Assembly (NCBI GenBank): GCA_025153775.1
Contig: JAOALC010000001.1
Span: 124,001 to 188,000, forward strand
DNA length: 64,000 nucleotides
Direction: 5' to 3'
Origin: SAR92 clade bacterium H231
Lineage (GTDB): Bacteria > Pseudomonadota > Gammaproteobacteria > Pseudomonadales > Porticoccaceae
Under the pieces are notes generated by a model. That model was not told the DNA's origin, ran no database searches, and worked only from the letters and a program-made list of their open reading frames with translations. The position numbers and the translations under genes are program-made. Positions 19,018-29,218 of the stretch are shown piece by piece. Within the stretch, counting starts at the first letter, position 1, and each line of letters opens with the position of its first letter.

Positions 19018-19959
19018 TTGAAAATAATTCTTATCAATAGCCGGGCAGACAGGGTTAAAACCATTAACCTTAATAGCTGGGCCAAAGGTCTTTTGTCAGT
19101 ATTGCTGCTGGGAATTCCTGTGGCTGCTGGCACCATGATGGGTCTAAAGATCGCTGATGGCCGATGGGAAGTACTTTTCGACAATAGCATTGCCGAGATG
19201 CAGCATCAGCTGATTCTTCAGCAGGAAGAGGTGCAGGCCGGTCGTGATCAGGTCGACAGTTCTGTGGCTGCAATGACCCTCAAATTAGCGCAGATGCGCT
19301 CGCAGCTGGTGCGATTGGACGCACTGGGCGAGCAGCTCACGCAGATAGCTAGCCTCGAAGACGGCGAATTTGACTTCTCTGTGGCCCCAGGTCTGGGTGG
19401 TCCGGATGACGCGGTAATTAAAGAATCCGCCAGAGCAATGGATGTGCAGGAAGAACTGGCAACCATGTTTGCCCGTCTCGATAACAGCCTGGACAGCCGC
19501 GAGTCACAGCTGCAGGTTCTGCAGTCCATGCTTTCAGACAGCAAGCTCAAAAGTGAGCGCACTGTGGCTGGTCGGCCAATTGTAAAAGGCTGGATGTCCT
19601 CCGAATACGGTATGCGTACAGACCCCTTCCACGGCAAAAAAACCTGGCATGGCGGTGTGGATTTCGCCGGTAGAAAGGGCTCAGATATTATTGCTGTCGC
19701 CTCAGGTGTGGTCACCTGGTCTGATCAGCGCAGTGGTTATGGTCAGATGGTAGAGATCAATCACAGTGATGGCTTTGTTACACGTTACGCTCACAACTCT
19801 GAAAATATCGCCAAGCTGGGTGCCATAGTTAAAAAAGGCGAACTTATCGCCAAAATGGGTAGTTCTGGTCGCTCGACCGGGCCCCATGTGCATTTTGAAG
19901 TCTTCAAAAATGGTCGCACTGTCGATCCTGCTAGCTATATCCGCCGCACCAGTCGCTGA
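19018..19959 (+). CDS. M23-family murein endopeptidase, membrane anchored
   Basis: This is a putative zinc metallopeptidase or peptidoglycan hydrolase regulator of the LytM type. The 313-residue protein has one membrane segment (about 27-45), a coiled coil in residues 60-100, and a C-terminal M23 domain. Catalytic residues look intact: HGGVD with His211 and Asp215, and HVH with His290 and His292. The start is a TTG at 19018, chosen because the sequence KIILINSRADR that follows resembles the N terminus seen in related genes; the ribosome site GAGAAAAGG is rather far upstream. It fills the place that secM has in Escherichia coli, between lpxC and secA, as in pseudomonads. Confidence 0.85.
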   Translation: MKIILINSRADRVKTINLNSWAKGLLSVLLLGIPVAAGTMMGLKIADGRWEVLFDNSIAEMQHQLILQQEEVQAGRDQVDSSVAAMTLKLAQMRSQLVRLDALGEQLTQIASLEDGEFDFSVAPGLGGPDDAVIKESARAMDVQEELATMFARLDNSLDSRESQLQVLQSMLSDSKLKSERTVAGRPIVKGWMSSEYGMRTDPFHGKKTWHGGVDFAGRKGSDIIAVASGVVTWSDQRSGYGQMVEINHSDGFVTRYAHNSENIAKLGAIVKKGELIAKMGSSGRSTGPHVHFEVFKNGRTVDPASYIRRTSR

Positions 19960-20038
19960 TACCCGTCCGAAACTAGTCTATTCTGGAGAGTAATAAACAC
20001 TCTGGGTTCCCCCTGTTCTATTTTTATGGAAATTTGTA

Positions 20039-22852
20039 ATGTTCGGCAGCATGCTTAAAAAATTAATTGGCAGTAGCAATGATCGTGAAATACGCAAAAT
20101 GCGCAAAACGGTCAATAAAATCAATGCGTTAGAAGAAAACCTCAAAACCCTCAGCGATACGGAATTAAAGGCTCAGACCCCAGTATTCAGAGAGCGTCTG
20201 GCCGCAGGTGAAACCCTAGAGCAGATACTGCCCGAAGCCTTTGCAGTGGTTCGCGAGACCGCCTGTCGAGTTATGGGTATGCGCCACTTCGATGTACAGA
20301 TGATTGGTGGTATCACCCTGCATCAGGGCAAAATTGCTGAGATGCGCACCGGTGAGGGTAAAACCCTGGTGGCTACATTGGCCGCCTATCTCAATGCACT
20401 TCCCGCCGAGGGCGTGCATGTGATCACAGTGAATGATTATTTGGCCAAGCGAGATGCCCAGTGGATGGCGCCTCTGTATCAGGCCCTGGGTCTGTCTGTT
20501 GGTGTAATCCAGTCCTTTCAGGGCCAGGATGTTGCCAACTCCTTTAGGCTAGAGCCCAACGATGAGGGCGACCTAAAGCCCAGCTCAAGGCGGGATGCTT
20601 ACGGGGCCGATATTACCTATGGCACCAACAATGAGTTTGGTTTTGATTATCTGCGCGACAACATGGCCCTGCGCTTAGAAGATAAGTCCCAGCGCGGACT
20701 AGCCTTTGCCGTAATCGATGAAGTGGATTCAATTCTTATCGATGAAGCCAGAACACCACTGATTATCTCCGGGGCCGCCCAAGACAGCTCGGCGCTCTAC
20801 AAATCTATTAATGCTCTAACTTTGGGTCTCAAGCCCCAGCTGGAGGCCGAGTTTGATGCAGAAGCGGAAGACGGCGAGCCAGAGATTATTCCCGGTGACT
20901 TTATAGTTGACGAGAAGTCTCGCGGTGTTGAGCTGACTGAAGAGGGCCACCAAAAAGTTGAAGAAATACTGATTAAAGAGGGCCTGTTACAGGAAAATGA
21001 CAGCCTCTATCAGCCCTCCAATCTGGGCATGTTGCACCATGTGCACTCCGCCCTGCGCGCACAGAATTTATTCAGCAGAGATGTCGAATATATTATTGAG
21101 GCAGGTCAGGCGGTGCTTATTGATGAGCATACAGGTCGCACCATGCCAGGTAGACGCCTGTCCGAGGGCCTGCATCAGGCTATCGAAGCCAAAGAGGGGC
21201 TGGCTATACAGCAAGAGAGTCAAACCCTGGCCTCCACCACTTTCCAGAATTACTTCCGCCTGTACAACAAACTGGCGGGTATGACCGGCACCGCAGATAC
21301 CGAAGCCTACGAGTTTCAGCAGATCTATGGTCTCAAGGTGATGGTAATTCCTACCAATGTCGAAGTTAAACGGGTCGATCTCAATGACCTTATCTATCTG
21401 AGTCAGCAGGAGAAATTTGAGGCCGTTATCCTAGATATCAAAGAGATAGTGGCCAGTGGCGCACCGGTGCTGGTAGGTACAGCATCTGTAGAGACCTCAG
21501 AAATGCTATCTGGTATGTTGAAAGCAGCCAAGGTTGAACACAGTGTGCTCAATGCCAAACAGCATGAGCGCGAAGCTAATATTATTGTGAATGCCGGGCG
21601 ACCTGGCGCTGTCACCATAGCCACCAATATGGCCGGCCGAGGCACGGATATTGTGCTGGGTGGCAACCTTGAAGCCGAACTCAAAGAGCTCAGAGAGAAG
21701 GGTAAAGACAGTGAGGCCAAGGTAGAGGCAGTTAAGGCCGACTGGCAAGAGCGACAGACCAGAGTGCTTGAAGCTGGCGGCTTGCATATAGTGGCCACCG
21801 AACGCCACGAGTCCAGACGCATAGACAACCAGCTGCGTGGTCGATCAGGTCGTCAGGGTGATCCTGGAGTCTCGCGCTTTTACCTGTCTCTGGAAGACCC
21901 TCTAATGCGACTGTTTGCCTCTGATCGGGTCAAAAATATGATGCGCTCTCTAGGTATGGGTGAGGGCGAGGCCATAGAGCACAGCATGGTGACCAAATCG
22001 ATTATTAAGGCCCAGCGCAAAGTTGAGGGGCGCAACTTCGATATCCGCAAGCATCTGCTGGAATACGATGATGTGGCCAACGATCAGCGTCAGGTTATTT
22101 ATCAGCAGCGCAACGATCTACTGGTGGACGAAGATATTTCCCAGGTGATTACCAATGTTCGCGAGGATGTAGTTGACTCCTGTATCAGCGGATTTATACC
22201 ACCACAGAGCCTCGAAGAGCAGTGGGATATAGAGGGCCTTGAAAAAGCGCTGGCTACCGACTTTTCCACGCCACTGCCAGTGCAGGAGTGGTTGGATGAA
22301 GATAGTCGCCTGGATGAAACTACCCTGCGAGACAAGATTATTGAGCAGGTGCAGGCCTCCTATGATCGCCGCTACTCCCATGTGGGCGACCAGATGCGTG
22401 AGGTCGAGCGCCAGATTATGCTGCAGGTGCTGGACAATTTGTGGAAGGAGCATCTCGCCAGTATGGACCAGCTGCGTCAGGGTATTGGTCTGCGCGCCTA
22501 CGCCCAGAAAAATCCCAAACAGGAATACAAGCGCGAGTCTTTTGCCCTGTTTGAAGATTTGTTGAACAATATTAAATACGAAACCATTCGCTATCTCAGC
22601 CATATTGAAGTGGCGACAGAAGACGATATGCGACGCCTGGAGCAACAGCGTCGCGATGAGCAAAAAAATCGCGAATATCAGCACGCCAAAGCTCAGGGAA
22701 TGGCTAGTCAGGATGGCAGGGAAGATGAATCTGGCGTTGCAATAGAGGGCAGAAAACCAGTACAGAGGCTTGGCCCCAAGGTTGGTCGCAATGATCCCTG
22801 TACCTGTGGTTCTGGAACCAAGTACAAGCAATGTTGTGGGCGCATTCAGTAA
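20039..22852 (+). CDS. secA: Preprotein translocase ATPase SecA
   Basis: SecA drives secreted proteins through the SecYEG channel. The 937-residue protein has the Walker A motif MRTGEGKT at 102-109, [19 protein letters not shown] in the first nucleotide fold, [12 protein letters not shown] and the [13 protein letters not shown] of the second fold, and a C-terminal zinc site CTC...CC with Cys921, Cys923, Cys932 and Cys933. An insert [11 protein letters not shown] near 285 is acidic. The TAA stop overlaps the argJ ATG by one base, an arrangement that would couple two unrelated functions. Confidence 0.98.
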   Translation: MFGSMLKKLIGSSNDREIRKMRKTVNKINALEENLKTLSDTELKAQTPVFRERLAAGETLEQILPEAFAVVRETACRVMGMRHFDVQMIGGITLHQGKIAEMRTGEGKTLVATLAAYLNALPAEGVHVITVNDYLAKRDAQWMAPLYQALGLSVGVIQSFQGQDVANSFRLEPNDEGDLKPSSRRDAYGADITYGTNNEFGFDYLRDNMALRLEDKSQRGLAFAVIDEVDSILIDEARTPLIISGAAQDSSALYKSINALTLGLKPQLEAEFDAEAEDGEPEIIPGDFIVDEKSRGVELTEEGHQKVEEILIKEGLLQENDSLYQPSNLGMLHHVHSALRAQNLFSRDVEYIIEAGQAVLIDEHTGRTMPGRRLSEGLHQAIEAKEGLAIQQESQTLASTTFQNYFRLYNKLAGMTGTADTEAYEFQQIYGLKVMVIPTNVEVKRVDLNDLIYLSQQEKFEAVILDIKEIVASGAPVLVGTASVETSEMLSGMLKAAKVEHSVLNAKQHEREANIIVNAGRPGAVTIATNMAGRGTDIVLGGNLEAELKELREKGKDSEAKVEAVKADWQERQTRVLEAGGLHIVATERHESRRIDNQLRGRSGRQGDPGVSRFYLSLEDPLMRLFASDRVKNMMRSLGMGEGEAIEHSMVTKSIIKAQRKVEGRNFDIRKHLLEYDDVANDQRQVIYQQRNDLLVDEDISQVITNVREDVVDSCISGFIPPQSLEEQWDIEGLEKALATDFSTPLPVQEWLDEDSRLDETTLRDKIIEQVQASYDRRYSHVGDQMREVERQIMLQVLDNLWKEHLASMDQLRQGIGLRAYAQKNPKQEYKRESFALFEDLLNNIKYETIRYLSHIEVATEDDMRRLEQQRRDEQKNREYQHAKAQGMASQDGREDESGVAIEGRKPVQRLGPKVGRNDPCTCGSGTKYKQCCGRIQ

Positions 22853-24060
22853 TGGCTACAGGCACTGGTATCTTTCCAACCATGCATCCGGTCGCCGGCT
22901 TTAGGCTGGGGACCGCCAGTGCTGGCATAAAAACCCAGGGCCGACCCGACCTGGTGGTAATGGAAATACCCGCCAACAGCACTGTGGCTGGCCTATTTAC
23001 CCAAAATGCTTTTTGCGCAGCGCCAGTAACTCTGTGCAAACAGCATCTGGCCGCCGTCAGCCCGCGCTATTTTTTAACGAACACAGGCAATGCCAATGCC
23101 GGCACCGGCGATCAGGGCATGACTGACGCACTGCGTAGCTGCGAGGCTCTGGCCTCTGCCGCAGGGGTTGAGCCCAACCAGGTAATGCCATTTTCCACCG
23201 GTGTAATTGGCGAGCCCCTACCCATGGACAGACTGCTGGCCGGCATACCCAATGCGCTGGCCAACCTATCTGAGCAGGGTTGGGCCGAGGCAGCCACAGG
23301 TATTCTCACCACAGATACCAGACCCAAAGGTGCCAGCCTTATATACGATGCCGCTGGAGCAGCGGTGACTATCACCGGCATCTCCAAAGGCTCTGGCATG
23401 ATTAAGCCCAATATGGCCACCATGCTGGGCTATGTGGCCACTGATGCTGAGGTGGATGCAGAGCTGTTGCACCGCGCCCTGAGACTGGCCACCGACCAAT
23501 CCTTTAATCGTATTACCGTCGACAGCGACACCTCCACCAATGACTGCATTATGCTGGCGGCCACAGGCACCAGTGGTGTGGTGATCGATGAGCCATTATT
23601 TGAAGAATTTGTCGAGCAGCTAACATTGGTATTTAAACAGTTGGCTCAGGCGATTATTCGCGACGGTGAAGGCGCCAGCAAATTTGTCTCTGTGGTGGTA
23701 GAGACTGCCCAGGACAGCGCTGAAGCCCTGGCTGTCGCCTATACCATTGCCGAGTCACCACTGGTAAAAACCGCTCTGGCGGCCTCAGACCCCAACTGGG
23801 GGCGCATACTGGCGGCCATAGGACGTGCCGGTGTGCACAATCTGGATGTCAATCAGGTGCAGCTGAGCCTCAACAATGTGCTGATCGCTGAGAATGGCGC
23901 CAGGGCGGCCAGCTACAGCGAAGAGGCAGGCCAGGCCGCAATGCAGCCAGAGGATATCAGCATCCAGGTAGCACTCAATCGAGGCCAGGTTGCAGAGACA
24001 GTCTGGACCACCGACCTCACCTATGACTATGTGCGTATTAATGCGGAATATCGCACTTAG
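22852..24060 (+). CDS. argJ: Bifunctional ornithine acetyltransferase/N-acetylglutamate synthase ArgJ
   Basis: ArgJ recycles the acetyl group from N-acetylornithine to glutamate in arginine synthesis, and may also use acetyl-CoA. The start at 22852 gives 402 residues; an upstream ATG at 22831 lies in secA. The precursor is cleaved by its own Thr190 in KGSGMIKPNMATML, which becomes the nucleophile of the beta chain. TNTGNANAGTG and SDPNWGRI(L) are further hallmarks. Presence of ArgJ implies a cyclic arginine pathway. Whether it is mono- or bifunctional cannot be read from sequence alone. Confidence 0.96.
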   Translation: MATGTGIFPTMHPVAGFRLGTASAGIKTQGRPDLVVMEIPANSTVAGLFTQNAFCAAPVTLCKQHLAAVSPRYFLTNTGNANAGTGDQGMTDALRSCEALASAAGVEPNQVMPFSTGVIGEPLPMDRLLAGIPNALANLSEQGWAEAATGILTTDTRPKGASLIYDAAGAAVTITGISKGSGMIKPNMATMLGYVATDAEVDAELLHRALRLATDQSFNRITVDSDTSTNDCIMLAATGTSGVVIDEPLFEEFVEQLTLVFKQLAQAIIRDGEGASKFVSVVVETAQDSAEALAVAYTIAESPLVKTALAASDPNWGRILAAIGRAGVHNLDVNQVQLSLNNVLIAENGARAASYSEEAGQAAMQPEDISIQVALNRGQVAETVWTTDLTYDYVRINAEYRT

Positions 24061-24084
24061 CACTTATACAGGGTTGCAGCAATC

Positions 24085-24492
24085 ATGAAACCTATCCATG
24101 TGGTGGCTGCTGTTATCTATGCCGCGCCCGGCAGCAGCCAAATTCTTATCGCCAAACGCCCAGATCACTTGCATCAGGGTGGGCTTTGGGAATTCCCCGG
24201 AGGCAAGGTGGATCAGGGTGAATCTCCAAGGCAGGCTCTGGTTAGAGAACTGCAGGAAGAGCTGGATATTAATGTCACTGTCGCTGAGCCATTGATGCAG
24301 CTATCCCATGACTACAGCGACAAACAGGTGATGCTGGATATCTGGCAGGTTACGGATTTTGAAGGTCAGGCCAGAGGTGTGGAAGGCCAGCAATGTCGCT
24401 GGGTATCCGTGGCTGAGATAGTGGCAGATAACTCAGACTATCAATTTCCGGCGGCCAATCGAGCTATTCTGGAGCGCCTGAAATCGACTTAA
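24085..24492 (+). CDS. mutT: Nudix hydrolase of the MutT type
   Basis: MutT removes 8-oxo-dGTP from the nucleotide pool and prevents A-to-C transversions. The 135-residue protein has the Nudix box from Gly40 (GGKVDQGESPRQALVRELQE), with Glu46, Arg54, Glu55, Glu58 and Glu59 in place; the glycine near the end of the box is Asp61. No thiamine-synthase-like domain is fused, unlike in some relatives. Its stop shares TTAA with the stop of yacG on the other strand. Confidence 0.9.
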   Translation: MKPIHVVAAVIYAAPGSSQILIAKRPDHLHQGGLWEFPGGKVDQGESPRQALVRELQEELDINVTVAEPLMQLSHDYSDKQVMLDIWQVTDFEGQARGVEGQQCRWVSVAEIVADNSDYQFPAANRAILERLKST

Positions 24493-24677
24493 AACTCCTC
24501 GTTTAAGTCTGAATCTAAAATGGCTGGCTCACCGGCAATGGCAAAACTTTCGCTGGCCCAATCCCCAAAATCTATCTGCTGGCAGCGCTGGGAGCAAAAG
24601 GGTCTGTAAGGTTGCTTGTCGCTCCATTCAACACTGGCTTTACAGCTGGGACATTTCACAATACTGGGTTTTTTCAT
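24489..24677 (-). CDS. yacG: DNA gyrase inhibitor YacG, zinc protein
   Basis: YacG is a small zinc-finger protein that binds GyrB and inhibits gyrase in Escherichia coli. The 62-residue protein has four zinc cysteines in CPSC and CSQRCQ with the family sequence RPFCSQRCQQIDFGDWASE, and an acidic C-terminal tail. It ends head to head with mutT, sharing four bases, and lies 13 bases downstream of coaE in the same direction. Confidence 0.94.
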   Translation of the reverse strand: MKKPSIVKCPSCKASVEWSDKQPYRPFCSQRCQQIDFGDWASESFAIAGEPAILDSDLNEEF

Positions 24678-24690
24678 AGGGTTAGCTCGC

Positions 24691-25302
24691 CTAATTACTC
24701 TGTGCCATGGTCAAAAATTGTTGGTGCAGAGCCAAAACTCTGGGTGCAATGGTCGCCATGGGCTGGGCATTATCAAACTCAAAATCAGCTCTGTCGCGCT
24801 TGGTTTGCCTGGGCATCTGAGCGTCAATAATACGCTGTATACCTGGTTTGTCACTGCCATCTCTGGCGCTGGCACGCTCCAGCTGTAACTCGACCGGAAC
24901 ATCGACCAGCAGCACAGCATCCACCAGCTGATGCTGATCTGTCTCGAATAGTAGGGGCGACTCAAGTATCACATAGTCGCTGGTCGCCGCCTGCAATTGC
25001 ACCATTATCCAGTCGCGAATCAAAGGGTGCAGCAAAGCTTCCAGCCAGGCTTTTTCGCTGGGGTCAGCAAAGATAATCTCTCGCAGAGCTGGACGATTAA
25101 GCTGGCCATCAGCCGTAATAAGCTCAGGACCAAAGTGCTCCTCTATATAGTCCAGGGCGGGCATACCGGGTTCCACCACAGCGCGGGATGCCTGATCTGC
25201 ATCTACAGAGACAATGCCCAGAGCTGCAAACTGCTCGGCCACAGTACTTTTGCCACTGCCAATACCGCCAGTAAGACCAATAATGAGGGGTTTCTTTGCC
25301 AC
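24691..25302 (-). CDS. coaE: Dephospho-CoA kinase CoaE
   Basis: CoaE phosphorylates dephospho-CoA in the last step of coenzyme A synthesis. The 203-residue protein has a P-loop GGIGSGKS at 12-19, VDADQASR, and PLLFETDQHQLVDAVLLVDVP. The start is GTG at 25302. It lies between pilD and yacG, an arrangement common in Gammaproteobacteria (pilBCD-coaE-yacG). Confidence 0.96.
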   Translation of the reverse strand: MAKKPLIIGLTGGIGSGKSTVAEQFAALGIVSVDADQASRAVVEPGMPALDYIEEHFGPELITADGQLNRPALREIIFADPSEKAWLEALLHPLIRDWIMVQLQAATSDYVILESPLLFETDQHQLVDAVLLVDVPVELQLERASARDGSDKPGIQRIIDAQMPRQTKRDRADFEFDNAQPMATIAPRVLALHQQFLTMAQSN

Positions 25303-25338
25303 TGCAGTTCTCTGAGTTGCTCAAGAATGAAAGGGTTA

Positions 25339-26199
25339 TTAGAAATTAAAAAGGCGCAAATAACCAGATAAAATAGCATCGCCCCACACAAAGGCTATCC
25401 AGCCAGCAGAGGCCAGAAAGGGGCCAAAGGCAATGGGCATCTCTCTGTCGCGCCCAGCCAACAGAATACCAGCAATACCCACCAGTGCCCCCGCAGCCGT
25501 CGATAACAAAATAATCATTGGCAGCATCTGCCAGCCCATCCAGGCCCCCAGAGCAGCCAATAATTTAAAGTCGCCGTAGCCCATGCCCTCTTTGCCAGTG
25601 ATCAGTTTAAAAGCCCAGAACACTGACCACAGCGATAGATAGCCAGCAATAGCGCCAATCACAGCATCATTGAGACTGACAAAGTTACCATTGAGATTGG
25701 CAAACAGCCCCAGCCATATCAGCGGTAGGGTAATTTGGTCTGGCAAGAGTTTTTCGTGCAAGTCGATACCGGTGAGCACCAGCAGAGCATAGGAAAATAC
25801 CAGCCCATAGAAGGACTGGCTGCTAAGCCCATACTGATAGATAAAATAGGCGGCCAACAGACCGGCGATAAGCTCTACCAGTGGATACTGAACCGAAATA
25901 GGCGCAGCGCATGATTTGCAGCGGCCCTTTAAAAACAAATAGCTAAACAGCGGAATATTGTGCTGGGGCTTAATAGCCTCATGGCAGCTGGGACAGCGGG
26001 AGGCCGGCTGGGCCAGGGTCACTGGTTGTTCTGGCTCCGGCTCTAGGCCGAGAAAGTCGCGGGAATCTCTTCGCCAGTCGCCTTTCAGCTGCACCGGCAG
26101 GCGCAGAATCACCACATTGAGAAAGCTGCCAAACAGCAAACCAAACAAAAGCCCGATAGCGGCCAGTGCAGTCTGTGAGATGCCCAATTCAATTTCCAT
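25339..26199 (-). CDS. pilD: Type IV prepilin peptidase and N-methyltransferase PilD
   Basis: PilD cleaves the leader of type IV prepilins (and type II secretion pseudopilins) and methylates the new N-terminal phenylalanine. The 286-residue inner-membrane protein has the zinc-binding cysteines Cys69, Cys72, Cys94 and Cys97 of the N-terminal domain, and the two catalytic aspartates Asp146 (TGIDLHEKLLPD) and Asp210 (GYGD). About eight membrane segments are seen. It follows pilC after 70 bases. Confidence 0.96.
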   Translation of the reverse strand: MEIELGISQTALAAIGLLFGLLFGSFLNVVILRLPVQLKGDWRRDSRDFLGLEPEPEQPVTLAQPASRCPSCHEAIKPQHNIPLFSYLFLKGRCKSCAAPISVQYPLVELIAGLLAAYFIYQYGLSSQSFYGLVFSYALLVLTGIDLHEKLLPDQITLPLIWLGLFANLNGNFVSLNDAVIGAIAGYLSLWSVFWAFKLITGKEGMGYGDFKLLAALGAWMGWQMLPMIILLSTAAGALVGIAGILLAGRDREMPIAFGPFLASAGWIAFVWGDAILSGYLRLFNF

Positions 26200-26269
26200 G
26201 TGCCTCTATTCCTTTTAATATTCATTGGCAAACCAGGTGCAGCACCGGTTGGCAATTCGAGGAATCATA

Positions 26270-27484
26270 CTACACAACATTGCCAAGCTGGAAGATAGGC
26301 AGGTACATGGCAATTAGCAGTCCGCCCACCAGAACCCCCAGTACCGCCATAATCAGAGGCTCCAGGAGGCTGGTGAGGTTATCAACTGCATTGTCCACCG
26401 CCTCCTCATAGTGCAGTGCCGCTTTTTCAAGCATCTCATCCAGCGCCCCCGACTCCTCGCCTATGGCGGTCATTTGATACAGTAGGGTGGGGAATAATTT
26501 GCGACTTTTAAGGGCCTGCTGCAGCTGAATACCGGTCATTACTTCCTCGCGCACCTCCATAATGGCATTGGCATACAGTTGATTGCCGGCAGCGCCCGCC
26601 ACCGACTGCAGCGCATCCACAATAGGTACCCCAGCGGAGAAGGTAGTAGCCAATGTGCGGGCAAAGCGCGCGATAATACTGTTGTAAATAATATTGCCCA
26701 CCACGGGCAATTTGAGCATATATTTATCTACCCAATAGGCGAATTTTTTAGATCTGAACCTGGCTTCGCGAAAGCCAATCAAGCTGGCGCCAATCATCAG
26801 CAGCACCATTATCCAAGAATTTTGTAAGGCCTCTGACAGCCCCAGTACAAACAGGGTAAATGCCGGTAGGTCAGCGCCAAAACCACTAAAGGTCTCAGCA
26901 AAGATGGGCACCACCTTGATCAGCAGAATGGCTGTCACTATCACTGCGACCACTAGAACTGCCAGGGGATAGGTGAGGGCTTTTTTAATTTTGGCTTTAA
27001 GTTGCTCGGTCTTTTCTTTGTAGGTGGCCACTCGATCCAGCATGGTTTCCAGAGCACCAGCAGTTTCGCCAGACTCCACCAGACTGCAAAACAGGTCATC
27101 AAACTGGCGGGGGTGTTTGCGCAGTGCATTGGCAAAGCCGCCACCTGCAGCCACCGTGTCGCGGATCTCGTGAATCAATTCCTTCATCAACGGTTTGTCA
27201 CAGCCGTCGGCAACAATATCAAAGCTCTGCACCAGGGGCACACCAGCTTTCATCATGGTGGCCAACTGGCGCGTAAACACCGCGATATCTGCAGGCACTA
27301 TTTTTTTGGGCCGGCTAAACAATGGCTGAGCTTTCTTTTTGATCGAGGTGGAGATAATCCCCTGTTTGCGCAGCAGGCTCTTGGCACCTGCCAGATTATT
27401 GGCTCGCAGCTCACCATCGACTTTTTCACCTTTTCGGTTTTTGCCGCGGTAAATAAATAATGAGGTCTCTATGGCGCTGGTCAT
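26270..27484 (-). CDS. pilC: Type IV pilus inner-membrane platform protein PilC
   Basis: PilC is the polytopic platform on which the PilB and PilT ATPases act. The 404-residue protein has two T2SS-F domains, seen as FTRQLATMMKAGVPLVQSFD (about 70) and FARTLATTFSAGVPIVDALQ (about 275), each followed by hydrophobic segments, and a C-terminal membrane helix. The N terminus FIYRGKNRKGEKVDGEL is typical of pilus PilC. It begins 3 bases after the pilB stop. Confidence 0.96.
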   Translation of the reverse strand: MTSAIETSLFIYRGKNRKGEKVDGELRANNLAGAKSLLRKQGIISTSIKKKAQPLFSRPKKIVPADIAVFTRQLATMMKAGVPLVQSFDIVADGCDKPLMKELIHEIRDTVAAGGGFANALRKHPRQFDDLFCSLVESGETAGALETMLDRVATYKEKTEQLKAKIKKALTYPLAVLVVAVIVTAILLIKVVPIFAETFSGFGADLPAFTLFVLGLSEALQNSWIMVLLMIGASLIGFREARFRSKKFAYWVDKYMLKLPVVGNIIYNSIIARFARTLATTFSAGVPIVDALQSVAGAAGNQLYANAIMEVREEVMTGIQLQQALKSRKLFPTLLYQMTAIGEESGALDEMLEKAALHYEEAVDNAVDNLTSLLEPLIMAVLGVLVGGLLIAMYLPIFQLGNVV

Positions 27485-27487
27485 AAC

Positions 27488-29218
27488 TTAGTCCTTGGTA
27501 ATCCGGTTGGCTTCTTCAATGCTTATTAGCCCCTGGGCCGCTTTGCGCAGTGCAGAGACCCGCAATGGTCGAAACCCCTCTTGCAGGGCGGTTTGCAAAA
27601 TATCTAGCGAGCTGCCTCCCTGCATAATAATTTTAGAAATAGCCGGCGATATTTTTAAGGTCTCATAGACTCCCACCCGGCCCTTGTAGCCATTGGTGCA
27701 GTTGGGGCAATCCGCCGCTTTAAACAGGGTAAATTCCTCCCGGGGCAGACCAATATCATCAAAGCCCTCATCCTTGAGCACAGAGTCGGGAATATCCTCG
27801 AAAGGGGTTCGGCACTGCACACAGAGTTTGCGGCCCAGCCGCTGGGCAATAATTAGATTGACAGAGGTGGCCACATTAAACGAGGCCACGCCCATATTGA
27901 GCAGCCGAGTCAGTGTTTCTGGGGCGCTGTTGGTGTGTAGTGTAGACATCACCAAATGGCCGGTCTGCGCCGCTTTAATAGCAATTTCTGCGGTCTCCAG
28001 ATCACGAATCTCACCCACCATGACAACATCCGGGTCCTGGCGCAGAAATGATCGCAGAGCCTCGGCAAAACTCAGGCCCACACGCATATTGATCTGCGTC
28101 TGATTGATCCCCTCCATATTGATCTCAATAGGATCCTCGGCGGTGGAGATATTGCGTTCTGCGGTATTTAAAATATTCAGGCCTGTGTACAGGGATACGG
28201 TTTTACCACTGCCGGTGGGGCCAGTAACCAGAATCATACCCTGGGGTCTGGCCAGGGCATCCATATAGGCAGACTTTTGGTCGTCCTCATAACCTAGGGC
28301 ATCAATCCCCAGTTTGGCGCTGGAGGCGTCGAGAATACGCAGTACAATTTTTTCACCAAACTGCAGAGGTAGGGTGTTAACCCGAAAATCGATAGATTTA
28401 TTTTTGGAGAGCTTAAGTTTTACTCGACCATCCTGAGGAATCCGCCGCTCTGAGATATCCATGCGCGCCATCACCTTTAGGCGAGCAGCTAAACGAGGGG
28501 CAAGGTTGGCGGGCGGCTTGGCCATTTCCCGCAATATGCCATCGACACGAAAGCGCACGCGATAGGTTTTTTCATAGGGTTCAAAGTGCACATCCGAGGC
28601 ACCAAGTTTAATGGCATCCACCAGCATCTTATTAATAAACCGCACTATGGGGGCTTCATCTTCGCCATTGGGCTGAGAGCTATTTGAGTCATCCTCCTCT
28701 ATAGCTTCCATATCCAAATCGTCGAGATGCATATCATCTATGGTGCCCAGCACCTCACCAATATCCCGGTCGGTATCTGTCTCCAGCCATTTTTCCAGCG
28801 CCAGAGTAATGCTGGAGTAAAGGGCGAGAATAGGTTCAACAGCAATGCCGGTCTGGAATTGAATTTCGTTAAGGGCCCGGTGATCTGTAGGGTCTGCAAT
28901 AGCAACAAACAGGCGATTGCCCCTCTGCACCAATGGCATAACCTGGTGCTTGCTAAGCAGCTTGGAATCAATTAAATCTTTGGGGATATGGTCGCTGTTA
29001 TGCTGCTCCAGAGAGTAGATAGGTATGCCAAACTCTTTGGCGGCCGAATTGGCAATAGCCTGGTCCGAGACCAGCTTTTTTTCGCACAGATACTGCACCA
29101 GAGATATTTTTGCAGTTTTTGCAGAGCTGGTGGCAACCTCGAGATCCTGAGGCTCTATTAGATGATCATCGACCAACCTTTTGGGCAATCCATGAAGTGC
29201 GATTGGTGCCATATTCAT
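27488..29218 (-). CDS. pilB: Type IV pilus extension ATPase PilB
   Basis: PilB is the hexameric ATPase that powers pilus assembly. The start is set at an ATG at 29218 with GGGAAGG upstream, giving 576 residues, near the family's 565-570; the longer frame from 29326 adds 36 residues unlike PilB. The N-terminal domain (LPKRLVDDHLI) leads to the ATPase core with GPTGSGKTVSLY, the Asp box EDPIEINMEGINQTQIN, the Walker B region DPDVVMVGEIRD and the His box TGHLVMSTLHTN. A CVQC/CPNC zinc site lies near the C terminus. A second ATG at 29212 is possible. Confidence 0.95.
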   Translation of the reverse strand: MNMAPIALHGLPKRLVDDHLIEPQDLEVATSSAKTAKISLVQYLCEKKLVSDQAIANSAAKEFGIPIYSLEQHNSDHIPKDLIDSKLLSKHQVMPLVQRGNRLFVAIADPTDHRALNEIQFQTGIAVEPILALYSSITLALEKWLETDTDRDIGEVLGTIDDMHLDDLDMEAIEEDDSNSSQPNGEDEAPIVRFINKMLVDAIKLGASDVHFEPYEKTYRVRFRVDGILREMAKPPANLAPRLAARLKVMARMDISERRIPQDGRVKLKLSKNKSIDFRVNTLPLQFGEKIVLRILDASSAKLGIDALGYEDDQKSAYMDALARPQGMILVTGPTGSGKTVSLYTGLNILNTAERNISTAEDPIEINMEGINQTQINMRVGLSFAEALRSFLRQDPDVVMVGEIRDLETAEIAIKAAQTGHLVMSTLHTNSAPETLTRLLNMGVASFNVATSVNLIIAQRLGRKLCVQCRTPFEDIPDSVLKDEGFDDIGLPREEFTLFKAADCPNCTNGYKGRVGVYETLKISPAISKIIMQGGSSLDILQTALQEGFRPLRVSALRKAAQGLISIEEANRITKD

